A stretch of 64,000 nucleotides of DNA from Microplitis mediator (Eukaryota > Arthropoda > Insecta > Hymenoptera > Braconidae), in the NCBI RefSeq assembly GCF_029852145.1, contig NC_079975.1, positions 21,271,364 to 21,335,363 of the forward strand. Reading direction: 5' to 3'. The position numbers and the translations under genes were made by a program. Positions 44,344 through 58,690 of this stretch are shown piece by piece (position 1 is the first letter of the stretch; the number at the start of each line of letters is the position of its first letter). The notes beneath the pieces are model-generated. The model made no database searches, was not told the DNA's origin, and saw only the letters and a list, made by a program, of their open reading frames with translations.

Positions 44344-47300
44344 TGATATTTCCTTGTCGCGGATATTATGACCGGTTACCGTTGAGTAATTAATGTTATT
44401 GTTTAAATTATATTATCAGGCCTTGTTTTCATTGATTTAACATATGAAAGTTTATTTTGAATTTATGGCAATTATGTAAATAACCCGGGTGTGTATGGGC
44501 TGCAGGCTAGACTGTCCTGAGACTGCGTCGCTTTAGTTACGTCAAAGAGATTGTTGTTGCGAACGAGAGATTTAAACCAATGGAGAAAGTTAAATTGCAA
44601 CAGAGATTACTCTCACTTAATCAGAAGAGAGTCAAATTTTTGAGTAAATAGTATTATATTTTGATAAATAGAGAGGGTTTTTTTTTTGACAAAGTTTAAA
44701 TATTTTTTAATTCTGGAAAAAATTTATATTTATAAATGAAGAGAAATTTTTCATGCCCGCGCTAACCGCGAAAAATAATGAACACATTCGCGTAGAACTC
44801 ATTAGCATAAGACTCAGTGAGCTTTGGAAGATTTTCATATTTTCTACTTTCAAAATCAATATCCCATTGATCTAATTTTTTTTTTTTCTAATCTCTAATA
44901 TATTCGAATCTGTCATATCATCAATTTACGTTGGCGGTAACTGCAAAAATAAAATGAATGCCCAGCGACTTTGTCGGGTATATCGCTTGTGTATTACCAC
45001 AAAATAATTGACTTAAAATCCAACCTACTTTAGTAAAATTAATCACTATAGGATGTATTTTGATGAATATATATAAAAATGGTCAGTGGTTAATTTATAA
45101 AAAATATAAAAGGAAGAGATCGTTAGAGGGAACATCTGTCGGCAGGTGGTTGGTCCGGAAGGTCTTTGGCACCGTACATTTGCAATTGCCGAGAGTCAAC
45201 AAGAAAATAACCTCGTTCAGGCAAAACCTTAAATTTCTTTAAATGCAGTATCATCAATTGTAAACACTCGGTTGCACTCGAGCGCGACTTTGTTTCAATT
45301 ACGAAAAAAATAAAAAAAATATTAAAGATTTACTTGTAATGCTCGAGAGGTTACAACGTGCCAGGTGAACATTTTAGTGGTTACAACATGAGCAGATGGT
45401 TTTATGCTCTGAGTTTAGTGTATACGTTGATGATGCCCGTACGTTGCACTTTGAGCACCTTACTTTTTATTTTTATTTTTTTTAACTTCTCTTTCTCTTC
45501 ATTCTCATTCTCGATAAACATTTTCATCAACAGACCTCCTATCTTCTCTTCTCTTCTCTGCTCTTCTCTACTCTCTCTTTTTAGTCTCGCTTTACTTTTA
45601 CCGAGCTAAAGACTTTCAGACGGGCTTCACCGGTTCGGATCAACCCGTGCACTTTAACCAGACTGGCCAATATAACCGCGTGCGGTCGTACGACCAGAAG
45701 ATACCACCTGCCTCGGGCGCACTTAATTGCGTGCCAGCACACCGGTGTCTTAATTCACGTTCTCACACCACCGATAAGATGAGAATGAAAAATCATAAGT
45801 CTCATCAACTTGCATTTATATATATGTACATACACATATATTTTATTTTTTTATGCTCAATCACTCTTTTATAAATAAACATCAGATATAATATACTGAC
45901 ATATATATTGTGTACGTGACAAAAACATAAAAGCTGAGTTAACTCAGCTCATAATGATGATTAATTGAATTATTATTAGATAAATTAACTTTAATAACCA
46001 CCACAATAGATCAAGTACGAATAACTTGTCTTCTGACACTGCACATTGGTCCCAAATGACCATTAGTCAACAGAATCAATATCTTTAGGTATTCCCACAG
46101 CTGTCTCAACTTTTACCCAAAAGGGAATCAGCCCTCTTTAGATCTCATATATATGCTTCCGCATATGCGCAAACTAATTTTTTGGGGCGCGTGTACATAT
46201 ATATGTGTTATACTATGCATACTATTTTTTCTCCCTTTCGGTATATTATACAGTTTTCAAAGTAGTTCGATTATTGTATCCCAAACTGCCCGAAATATTT
46301 CAAATAAATCATTTTACTGCTACTATACAAGCAGCTGCAGTGTCAACGGCAGCTTCACTTTCTCATATCTCCTTCATATTTTCATGTCCTATACATAGAT
46401 ATATATATATATAAACAACACAAATTACATTAAAAAACAGCTGTTGTATGAATTTGACCACTGGGATTAACGTACAAGTTTTTTTTTTTTTTTCTAGATT
46501 GACATTTTTTTTCTGAAAAAATATTTATTTAATACAACAGTTGTACAACGTAGAAGACATTGAGCACCACGCACAATTTTTTTTTTATATATTCTTTACT
46601 ATAGCCTCATAGTAGTCGAATTTAATGGCACGTGGTCGGCAGGTGAGCACCGCGAGCCACAGCTGCACCCGCGAAAAAAGATCCCTGTCTTCGAATCCCA
46701 TTTAACTCTCCCTCTTATTTCTTACTCTCAACTTATTTTTCTCTTTATTCACCTTTTTATTCTTACACTAAATAATTTCTTTGTACTTTATCCTTATTCT
46801 TATACTTTATGATCTCATGCTTAAACCAGCCTTTAAAGTAAAGCATTACATTTTAAAAACAACTTTTCACAGTTCAACAGATAAAAGATAGAAAGCTTTT
46901 TCAAAGAGTTTTATGTAACTAGAGTATGAGAAAGGCTCTTTATTGACTGAGATATCAAGTGATAGAGATGAAAAAAAAAAAAAAAAAAATAGAAAAGAAT
47001 GAAAAAAAAAAAAAATTTACTTGTTCAGTAACCGAAGAGAGGAAAGTGCACCTGTACTTGCGCATCAATCATGTTAATATAATGTTTTACCGAGTGCAAC
47101 GAACGTATCAACATTCAATGAAGTTGGCCGGAAGTCGTGCGTATGTAAAAGAACCTTACGCAATTACATACGAACTTGGGCATTAAGTATTGAATATATA
47201 AATAACTCTGTGGAATTCCATCGGTATTATTTTTGCTCAAATTATTACAACGGTCATTTATTTATTTACACTAATTTTTTTTTTTTTTTTTAATAAAAAG

Positions 47301-48444
47301 AGAAGAAATTTCTCGCGGCAAAACCGCGAAAAACAATTACAATCATTGTGCAATAAAGTTGGAGTATATACGTATAAAAGCAATTACGAGGCGCCAGTCG
47401 GTGTAATTACGTTGATTTTTTTTCCTTTCCGTTCTCTCTCTTGATTATTCATTGCAATCATGCCGAAGTAGCCTTGCATAAGTTACTGTTTCCGCGATCT
47501 GAAGGTCTTTTTCTTCAATTGTTTGTTTGTATCGTAATCATTATTATCTGTATTATCATTATCATAATCGTCATTATTTTGTTTTTATTTATAAACATCA
47601 ATATGTATTTTTAAAAAATAGCTTCTTTTTTTTTTGCAAAAGCCAATAATAATACGCGGTGACTCATAGATTCCTATGATAAAACGGATAATATATTATC
47701 TAAAGAATTTCTCGGCGATGTATGTACATTTAGCAATGTATAGTTTTAATGTAAGTGCAATTTACTGCGCAGTTCGCATTGCTCGCGAGTGAGTTATGCG
47801 TGACGGTGCGTATACGCAATGGACAGGAGCGAAAGATTGATGTCACGGGCCCGACCGAGTTTTATGTGCTCTTGGCCTGATTCTCACTGTACTGCTTTGC
47901 TGAAGAATTAGAGGCACGACCAATTCTCTTGTAACCATTTCATTATATATTTTGAACCATCAATTTTTATTATACTTGTAGACATATGTACACATATATA
48001 TATGTATTTTATTATTCAATTTTAATATGAGTAAACAAAAAAATTAAATTTAATAATCGAGCCATGACATTTTAGTTTAAATATATGGGCCATATATATT
48101 TGAATAGTAAATGAAATTGATAATGATATTTTGTATTGGGCTGCGTCAGCATTTAATCCTTAAATGACACTGTGAAATTACGCATGTGCCATTGCGGTGA
48201 CATTTTGACCCCGGTGTAAAGAAATGACAAATACGCTAAGAGTTTTCAATATTTATTTTTGAATAAATTCTGGACACATATTTATTAGTTTTAGAAAAAA
48301 GCCTCAACTTTGATCATGTTTTTTTGGGTTTTCGAAAAAATAGAATTTTAGGCGCAAAAAATTTCTCGGGGTGAGTGGAAATTCTATGCGGAAAATCCTT
48401 TTTTTCTGTGTAAATAAAAGAAAAAATGCGAAAAAAAATTTTCG
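44344..48444. other. Long unrecognised stretch
   Basis: No supported gene. GC-richer patches occur near 44,480-44,600, 45,110-45,200, 45,600-45,790, 46,620-46,700 and 47,760-47,890. Pyrimidine-rich (45,470-45,600) and A-rich (46,970-47,015) tracts account for the short low-complexity frames. A Family E right terminus (CCTTTTTTTCTGTG, then TA) is present at 48,397-48,412. Confidence 0.4.
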
Positions 48445-48814
48445 GGGATTCTACAGTTTCCGTGGCACTACCAAATAACCGCGAATTCTTGTAGAACTCA
48501 ACGAAATAAGACGTTTTTAAGGAATAGAATTTTCTCGATATCTCGCTTAGTTTTCGAGAAAAATGTATTTAGAGGAGAATCCGATTTTTTAAAAAAAGTT
48601 AAAAATTTCATAGATTTTAATATTTTCAATTTTTGTTTTTTGTATTTTTTTTTTTGGAAATTACATTTAGAGACAAAAATTTTGAAAAAAAAATACCTCT
48701 GAATTGATCCATTTTTGAAGAAGTTATAAATATTTGAGAAAAAAGTCTTATTTCGCCGAGTTCTACGAAAATTTAGCGGTCATTTGGCGGCGCCACGGAA
48801 ACCGTAGACTTCCC
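48445..48814. mobile_element. Foldback element with long inverted ends
   Basis: The left end GGGATTCTACAGTTTCCGTG, then GC, and the reverse complement of the right end GGGAAGTCTACGGTTTCCGT, then GGC, continue as an imperfect inverted repeat through AGAACTCAACGAAATAAGAC on the left and GTCTTATTTCGCCGAGTTCT on the right, i.e. arms of about 75-80 bp. The centre is A/T-rich. No coding frame; target duplication not resolved. Confidence 0.7.
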
Positions 48815-48822
48815 TACTTCTA

Positions 48823-49710
48823 CTTAGTAAAAAATATTGTGTTAAAATCAACACAATCTGTATGTTAGAAACGGTCCACACAATATTTGTGTTATTTGTC
48901 AACACAGACTATTTGTGTTGAATTTCAACACAAAATTCGAGTAATATCAGAAGTAACTTCAACACTTTGTAAATGTTAATGGCGACACAAGAAAAATTTT
49001 AATTTTTACATTTTATTTTTGTACCATGAATTATTTTTAGGTTATTAAAAGTGTCAAGAAATATTATTTAACATTGAACTATTTTGTGACAGTAAACATG
49101 ATTCGAAATTTAGCAGACAGTTAACGATTTTCGAATTTTTTTTTCAACAAATTAATTACGAAAAAAAAAAAAAATGAAAAATAAAAATATGCGCATGTAG
49201 AAAAATAAAAAAGCTACAGATGCAATTTTTAAAATATTTTTTTTTTTAAACTATGCGAATCATGAACTTTGTCAACTTTATTTTTTTATGTCCAATTGAA
49301 AATAAATAACAGCAATGTCTCAAAAATGATAACTAATAATCAAGCAGAACTGATGCTTAATGGCGCTTCCCGCGTGAATAGAAGAAAGACATTTTTTTTA
49401 ACACATTTTAAATACCGCTTTAACACTTTTTTGTATTGATTTCAAAGTAACACTTGATGAATGTTGATAATTTCAATTTTTGTACCAGGTAACACTTTTA
49501 AAGTGTTGAATAGTACACGGAAACATTTACTGTTGCAGCACCAGGATTTTCCTGCAACTGCAACAAATCGGTCATGTCGCAGCAATAGTAATTTTTTTTC
49601 CGTGTAGATCGATTAAAAGTTTTAAAGTAACACAGAGAATTGTGTTGATTTAACACAAAAAATTTAACACGGATCGTTTTTAACACAGATACACAATATT
49701 TTTTACTGTG
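48823..49710. mobile_element. Family F relative, 888 bp, with a nested insertion
   Basis: Ends CTTAGTAAAAAATATTGTGT and, in inverse, CACAGTAAAAAATATTGTGT. TA precedes the left end. The subterminal regions are rich in AACACAAA-type repeats as in the other Family F copies; the centre differs. A CACGGA element of 89 bp sits inside at 49,516-49,604. Confidence 0.65.
49516..49604. mobile_element. 89-bp CACGGA miniature element
   Basis: TA on each side (49,514-49,515; 49,605-49,606). The ends are inverted repeats of about 27 bp: CACGGAAACATTTACTGTTG, then CAGCA, against CACGGAAAAAAAATTACTAT, then TGCTGCG. The centre has TGCAACTGCAACA. It shares its CACGGA terminus with the dyad-array elements but has no array, so it may be a minimal form. 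Confidence 0.7.
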
Positions 49711-49730
49711 TTGTTTAAGTTCCGTAAGTG

Positions 49731-50014
49731 CACAGTAAAAAATATTGTGTAAAATCAACACAGTTTGTGTGTCAAAAACGGTTGACACGAAATTTGTGTT
49801 GAAATTTCGACACAAACTTTGTGTAACCCCTTTTTAACACATAAATTATGTTGAAATATCGCCACATGAGGGCGCAAAGAATTCCACAGTAACACACAAA
49901 ATGTGTTAATGAAGAGTGTATAACAAATTTTTTATGTTACAAAAAGTGACACAAACTTTGTGTTAATTTAACACAAACCGTTTTCGACACAAATACACAA
50001 TATTTTTTACTGTG
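49731..50014. mobile_element. Family F miniature element, 284 bp
   Basis: Perfect terminal inverted repeat CACAGTAAAAAATATTGTGT at both ends, with subterminal CAACACAGTTTGTGTG and ACACAAACCGTTTTCGACAC blocks also mirrored. TG lies on both sides instead of TA. It begins 20 bp after the larger Family F element ends and shares its termini. Non-coding. Confidence 0.75.
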
Positions 50015-51766
<1,752 letters not shown>

Positions 51767-51810
51767 ATTTTATGATATAGTTATACATTAAACTAAAAAT
51801 TTTTTAGCTA

Positions 51811-52698
51811 CATACTGAGAAAAAAAATAACTTTTGTAAAAACAATATTAAGTAACTCAATAAAAATTATTGCATTATTAATTTCATATCTTTAAAGAAT
51901 AATTTACTTGACAGAAAATAATCAAAATTTATTTACATCGAATTTCGCCAAAAAATAACATCGGCATAAATTGAACTGAACTCAGATTTCTTCGATTAAG
52001 AAAATTATTTTGAATGAAATCTTCGAATTTTTGCACGAAAAATATATGAGATTGAAAATTTCCAATAGCATAATTTTTTGTAGACAGAAAATCCAAAGTT
52101 TCTAAAAGTTATTTTTTATCTCAGTGCACTGTTAAAAATTTTCCTTGAAATTTAAAGCAAACTACTTGAAGTTATTAACGAGCTCAAATCAGCCAGAAAT
52201 ATAAAATATGATTATATCCATAACTTAAATTTCCTCGACATAAATGTCATAAAAATTAAAATGACAATGGACTTTATTTTATTTCATTTGAATAATTGGT
52301 TTTTTTTACCGTCCATAATTCAATTATTTTTAAATACTATTAATTCTAAAGCTGATAGTTTTTTGAAAAACCTGAATTCTCATTGAAAATTCTTCTTCTT
52401 CATGTATCATTAGTTTTTAATTACGAGAAATTTCATAGCATGACTTTAATAAGCTCCCAATTTTCAAAAACTAATTAAGGTTTTAAAAAAAACCTTCGCG
52501 GTGTATTTTTAAAATTTTTCCAGTCAATTACCGAGTCATTATCTTGATTAATCACAAAAAACACATTTTTGAATAATCCCATAGTATTTTCATCAAAGAT
52601 TACGATTTAATTTTTTTGATTATGTCAACAAATCGATACGCATCTAAAGTAAATAAATTTAACAGTCATCCTTGAAAATCCGAAAATTTTTAACAATG
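51811..52698 (-). mobile_element. Family C element, full-length inverted copy
   Basis: 888 bp, TA on both sides (51,809-51,810; 52,699-52,700). The reverse complement matches 31,781-32,685 with few differences through most of its length. Non-coding. Confidence 0.75.
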
Positions 52699-52700
52699 TA

Positions 52701-54496
52701 CAGTAATAATTTATCTACTTCATCCATCGACAAGCCTGATCTTCAAAAATAATAATCCATGTTCTTCAAAGTCATTTTAGGCACGGAAGTCAGGCAGGTC
52801 CGTAATACTGCTCATGAATGGTTTCAAGTTTTGGGATTGACAGGGATGCTCGTCCGGCGCTTAAATAAATTTATCTTTTGTAACGCCCTCTTGTACAATC
52901 GGGTTGTCAAGCCTTATCCTTTTTCGGAAAAGGTCCTTAAAGTCATCAGTCATTTTGTCATAAAGATACGAACCTCGGGGTGTAGCTGTGAGAAATAAAG
53001 TACCCAAAATTTAGTGTAAAAAAAAAATTCTATTTTCTCGTCACTATTTTTTATTACTATAACACACCATATACATATATAATGTAACATAATTTGGGCC
53101 ATAGAATTTTTATTTATTATGGAAAACATTTTTTCGGCATTGATAAATGTTTTGAAAATTTCTTAGAAAAATTAGCTATGGTTTTTCCCAAAATACCACG
53201 TGTAGTAAATAATCTTTAAGTAGAGTCGAAGGACCTTTTCCTGTTTACAGTGGGTCCTTCTTTCAATAAATACGGGTGTTCTGTGTAAGACTTACACTCA
53301 CAGCGAGGTAAACATTGCCGCTGCTAATCTTAAAATTTTTTATTTTTGAACACGTCATAATTCATAACTTGAGAATAGTCCAGTCCAGCTATGCCTCGGA
53401 GACCCAAGAAATTATTATAATAAAAAATCTAAAGAGATATCAGTGTGTATGTATATAAAGTAGGTAAAGAAAAGAGGAATGGAGGCATAAGCAAAGCGTC
53501 AGAAGAGCTATTGGGTTTAAAAAGAGAAGCCGACAAACGGAGCAGGTAGTTGGCGCCCCTGAAAGTTTCTCACGAGCAAATGACGATTTGCATGAATGGA
53601 CGTTTAGGCAGCGGGGGAGTTCGGAGAGTTTAAGTTTTTCTGGTTTGGTTTCGTTTCGTTTCGTTCCGTTTCGTTATTATCTTCTTCTCTCTTTTCTTCT
53701 CATCTCTTCTCTTTTACAGCGGGAACTTTAGTAGGATTAACAAGCGCTCTCGCGCCTGCGGGTCTTGTCTTCTTTTCTCTTCTTGGAATGAAAACAAAGA
53801 GAGATATTCCATGACCGTTTTAACATTCTCTTACTATACTGAAAAGCTTTGGGGCCTTATTGCCGATGAGATAGCCTGAAAAATAGTAAACAGGGCCTTA
53901 AATCATTACTTCCTTATTATGTCACTTTTTTTATTTATTTATTTTTCAACCCACGTTCAAGATATTACAATTTTTATAACACATATGCAGTTAAATTTTA
54001 TTATTTTAAAAGATAACTTTTAAATGGGTATCTGCTCTCATTTTTATTAACCATCACTTCAATTATCTTTATATATATATATATTTTTTTTTTGAGTGCA
54101 CGTGTAAGACCGCGTTCTTTAATGATTTAAATACATCTTTTTAAATTTAATTTTTATAGTTTGTTAGATTAAAATATTTTATCTAAGTAAGTCTTCACAT
54201 AAAATAGGGGGGAGGGGGACATTCCCTTAGATTTTATTAGTTTATTATCAAATCCACTAGCACATTTTATCACGATCTCAAAAAAAAGGTTTCTGTTATT
54301 TATTTTATGGACTCGAAAGTCTAAAAGGAGGGGGGGGGGGGGCTCTACAAAAAATAATAATTTTTTGTGATTTTTTATATATCGTCGCGGTGTAAAATAT
54401 AGCTCACTAGGGTAACTTGGACACTGAAAATAAATTTCAGTTATTTAATAGTAGACTATAAGACTAATATTTTTTGGTATTTAAAATTTCGCTATA
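52701..54496. other. Unrecognised DNA with short frames and tracts
   Basis: The GC-richer piece at 52,750-53,000 is open on both strands (79 codons on the plus strand; about 43 codons without a stop on the minus strand, LYDKMTDDFKDLFRKR in part), but neither translation was recognised. A pyrimidine tract lies near 53,680-53,715 and a run of 14 or so G near 54,328-54,341. No gene can be supported. Confidence 0.4.
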
Positions 54497-55534
54497 CACG
54501 GAGAGAAAGTTATGGTAACCGTTCCTAGTACGTTTATGAAATATGATCCCATATCGTTATGGTAATCATTACTTGGAATTATGGAATATAGGCCCATATT
54601 TTCTAGGAAAAGTTCCCACAAGTATGGGAACTATTCCCAGAAAGTATGGTAACAGTTCCCATATCGCATGTGAAAGAATTATGGTAATCATTACCATGAT
54701 ATTATGGTAATCGTTCCCATTATACTATGGTAATCGTTCCCATTATACTATGGTAAACGTTACAATAATATTATGGTAACGATTACCATATACACGCAAA
54801 GAATTTTATAGTATTTTTTACATAAAAAATTTATATAAAAATTACTATGTCATAGTAACATGAGGATAGTATCGACTTATTGTACAAATTACCGATAACG
54901 TAGAAATTTTTAAAATACATCGAACAGAATTTACAACCCGTGTAAAAAAAATTGTTAAAAAAGTGTTGACTATTCTTAACTTCAAAACTTGACACAACGG
55001 CGAACATTTTTTGAACGTTTTGTAAACTTTTGAAAATTCAATAAATGTTCTAATATTATTAAGATATGATAAAACGAAAAATGTTCAGAAATAGTTCGAA
55101 ATCCGTTTTTTCTGTGCATTTTTAGAAGTTTGAAAATCGTTTTAAAAAAGCTCGTCATTGTGTCACGTTTTGAAATTTAGAATGGTAGTGGTTACCATAC
55201 ATTATGGTCTTGGTTACCATATATCATGGTAATGGTTACCATAGTATTATGGTAACGATTACTATAATATTATGGTAACAATTACTATATATAATGGTTT
55301 TGGTTACCATATATATGGTAACAATTACTATAATATTATGGTAGTGGTTACCATATTATATGGTAAAGATTACCATAATGTATGGTAACCACTACCACAA
55401 TATTATAGTAATGATAACTGTAATATATATGGGTACCGTTCCTATGATCAACATTTCAAAAAAACCGGTTACCATGCATTATGGGAACCATTCCCATAAT
55501 ATATTGTAATTATTACCATAAATTTATCTCCGTG
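54497..55534. mobile_element. Second TA-flanked element with 23-bp palindromic units
   Basis: 1,038 bp, TA on both sides (54,495-54,496; 55,535-55,536). Inverted ends: CACGGAGAGAAAGTTATGGT and the inverse of TACCATAAATTTATCTCCGTG's outer part. The interior has two array halves with a 23-bp period, e.g. units at 54,678, 54,701, 54,724, 54,747 and 54,770, dominated by GGTAA...TTACC arms where the 35-kb element has GGGAA...TTCCC. A non-repetitive block (about 54,795-55,180) lies between. Ends and layout mark it as a sister of 35,307-36,443. No coding capacity. Confidence 0.85.
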
Positions 55535-55536
55535 TA

Positions 55537-56692
55537 AAAAGGGATAGAGAAAAGTAAAAAATTTTACTATTTTTTCGAGTTCGTTTAAGTTTCAAAAGAA
55601 TTATTTTGCTTTTGACAAACAGAAAAGTCTAAATTGGACTTAAAAATTTTGTTCATGCCTCCAACTTATCCCGATCAATAAAATTGACCTGGTGACTCAT
55701 TTAGCCCCCAATATATATGAAAATGACAAAACAAAATTTTTTTATAGATTTTTTATAGAAGGGCCATCTCGTAATAGGGGCTCTGCCCTCTATTCTTTAA
55801 ATAACTTTGAAGACAAATAATAAAAATAATTAAATATATCAGAATATATAAATAGAACACTGACAGTCAATTATTTTATATAAAATATATTGTGGGAAAA
55901 AATTTTATCAATTTATATTTTAAATCTACAGAATTATTAAATTTTTTATTATAATAGCTACGTATTAATCTTTTATGATCGGTAAAAAATTGATAAAAGA
56001 AAAGTCAGTCGTCGAAGATTCTATCTGATACATCTAGTTCAGTGACAGGTTACAGAAAAAAAAGAAAAATTGTTTCCAAAAGATTAAAATATGTTCTGGT
56101 CGTTAAAAGCCGCGATACTTAAATTTTCCCACAGTTTTTTTTTCTAGAGGAAAAAAATTTATCTTCAGTCAAGAAAATATTTTAGAAGATAAACGTTTTC
56201 GGGAACCCAGTCAAGATTTTTACTTTATCCGAGAAAATTGAGGTTTCCAAAAAAAACTTCCTGAATCAAAAATATTTACTTTCAGTCGAGAATTTTTTTT
56301 CTGTATAATAAAATCCTATTTAAAATGGCGAAACAAGAGAATATCTTCCAGGACAATTATAAAAGTTAAAGCCGTATTTTAAGGTGGAAAATCATATATA
56401 TCTTAATAAAATATTTGATAAATTTTTAATAAACAAGACCTTTTGTTGGTGATAAGATCAATAGAGAAAAATGTAGATATGTTTGAGGGTATGTTTGTAC
56501 ATATGTATTGACATAGATTTTTCGGCAGATGGGATAAACTAAAATAATAAAAGATAATTCTTGACATACAGACCAGGATGTAACTGATTGCTGATAGCGT
56601 CAAATGATAGAAATGCATTTTTTAGAAATATTTCTACTAACATCTGATACTTTGAAAAAATGTTGGTTTAAGTTAATTTAATTTTTTATGTC
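55537..56692. other. AT-rich DNA, nothing recognised
   Basis: No supported gene. Confidence 0.4.
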
Positions 56693-56694
56693 TA

Positions 56695-57603
56695 CACGGA
56701 AAAAAAAGAATATTAAAAACTAATAAATAATAATAAAAAGTAGAATCTGTTACTAATAATTAGTACTATTATGTACTTAATGCAAAGTAGTTTACTAATT
56801 TTTGTAGATTCCTAAAAACTACTATCAATTATTTCAAAAAGTAAGTAAATATTATTACTTTTAGGTATATAAATACGTGACTTATTAGTGAAAGTTAATT
56901 AATTTATGGCATACATCTATTAAAAAGTAATGATTGGTCAAATTAAGAATTGCTATCTTAGATACTGATTTTTCCAGCCGAAAATTGCAAAAGTTACAAA
57001 CTTTTATTTTATAAATTCGATATCACTGATCAATTATTAGTTCAAAATATAATTTATGCATCATTATAAATTAATTGACAATATACATAAATTGAATAAG
57101 TGGTAAATAATAAAATAAAAATTTAGTATACTAGATACTGATTTTTTGCTCATAAAAATACCGAAAATTTTTAACTCTTATTTTATAAATTCTATCCCAT
57201 TGACTAATAATTAATATAAAATGTTATTTATTCGTTATTATAAATTAATTTATTTTATACATATATCGAATAAGTGGTAAATAATAAAATGAAAAATTAG
57301 TATACTAGATCTTTATATATCAATATGTACGTTTACTAATTTTTCGGTTTCTCATTTTTTAAATTTTTCTATGCTTATTTGAATAGTAATAACTTTAGAT
57401 ACCAATTTATCGATTTTTTTTCATAATAATTTTAATATACGAAATTACAAATTTTGCTCTTCAATGTGTCAAATTTTAATATAAATAATAGCCATTTTGT
57501 AATATATGATTATCCTGGTTTGATATTAGTATACAAATATACTAATTTTAAGTCAAAAATACACTACCAACTATTAAAATTTTGAGCATCATTTTTTTCC
57601 GTG
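56695..57603. mobile_element. CACGGAAAAAAA element with ~172-bp internal repeats
   Basis: Ends CACGGAAAAAAA (left, after TA) and TTTTTTTCCGTG (right). Inside, blocks such as GAATAAGTGGTAAATAATAA and TTAGTATACTAGAT recur about 172 bp apart (near 57,090 and 57,262; and the CTAGATACTGATTTTT block near 56,958 and 57,131), so at least two and a half diverged tandem units are present. The right flank is AC, not TA, so the duplication has decayed or the end is slightly different. Non-coding. Confidence 0.6.
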
Positions 57604-58517
57604 ACATTACAGTACACAATTTATGTTTTTAATTACAAGCTTCTGTGTCGCTTATTTTTAAAAAAAATTACATCCTGCTTTGTATTTTTGAATTTAATTA
57701 TTTTGATGGATTATGATTCAAGTAATTGTTTGACGCTAGACAGAATCTTCACTAACTTAATGTCTTTAAATTTCATCAGACTAGTGTCGTATAATCTTCA
57801 TTTCTCTCCCATAATTCCAGATTAAAGTCCAAAGAACTGCACCAAAGCTGGAATTAATCAGATAAAGCTTCATATTTTTTAATGATAAATTCTACCAGGT
57901 GTTTTAATTTCAGTAATTCCGTATTGTGAGGCTAAATAATATAAAAATTTAGAGTACAATGTCATACAATAATTATCTTGAGGAAAGTCTGATAACGCGA
58001 GTAAAAATTTGCCGCTAACAATAGAAAAATAAATATATAACTATTTTCCTTGTTCCTCATATTAACAATTTCTTGAATTTTTTGTCAGCCCAATACTTTA
58101 TTTCATTAAAAAAAGCATAATAATTTTTTTGTTAAATATTTTCGTTTGAATTGAAAATTGAAAAGCCCGCGCTTGCGCCGCCATTTCAAATAATGCCGCC
58201 ATTTTGAAGTAATACAAAAATTACATTAGATTTGTGAATCTGAGATATAACTGTGGCAATTAAAGAGAAATAATTCAATTAATTAAAATTAATAGTGTTT
58301 TTTTTTTTTTTTTTTTTTATGAAATTAAAAAATTTATCATTTAAGAAATATAGTAAAAAATGTTTATCAATTATACTGTTGCTTAATAACCTCGAAGAAG
58401 ATCAAGATTATGGGAAAAGAAAGGTAGTGATTGACGCTTTGGTGGTACCAAGATGGCGGGTATCGTTTCGAGAATGTAAAAGTTGAGCAAGTGAAAGAGG
58501 CACCAGCAGCCGCAGCC
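57604..58517. other. AT-rich DNA, no supported gene
   Basis: Short frames only. A T-run of about 20 lies at 58,298-58,318. Confidence 0.4.
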
Positions 58518-58615
58518 ATGAGCAGGCCAAGATTCCTGAGACGGCCACCAACTTCTCGGCATCTTTTGTTTGGTCTATGTTCACAGACGGATAAGAAACG
58601 TCAGAGTGCTGTAAG
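58518..58615 (+). CDS. Weak candidate first coding exon
   Basis: ATG in a good context (GCAGCCATGA) opens a frame that runs 98 nt to a possible donor AG|GTAAAA; an alternative donor GCT|GTAAGG lies five bases earlier. The translation (MSRPRFLRRPPTSRHLLFGL, then CSQTDKKRQSAV) is arginine-rich and not recognised. Without splicing the frame stops one codon later. The region is GC-richer than its surroundings and upstream codons are also open back to 58,431. It could equally be non-coding leader sequence. Reported because start context, composition and donor coincide. Confidence 0.25.
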
Positions 58616-58659
58616 GTAAAAGAAGAAAGAGAGATTGGATAATTATGTGTGCGAGTAAT

Positions 58660-58690
58660 TGTGTGTATGTGTGTGTGTGTGTGTGTGTGT
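58660..58690. repeat. (GT)n microsatellite
   Basis: About 14 GT units with few interruptions. Confidence 0.9.

Noticed and set aside
52759..52998. 79-codon plus-strand frame and an opposing minus-strand frame
   Set aside because: Neither translation was recognised, and neither has splice or start-context support; kept only as a note in the regional entry.
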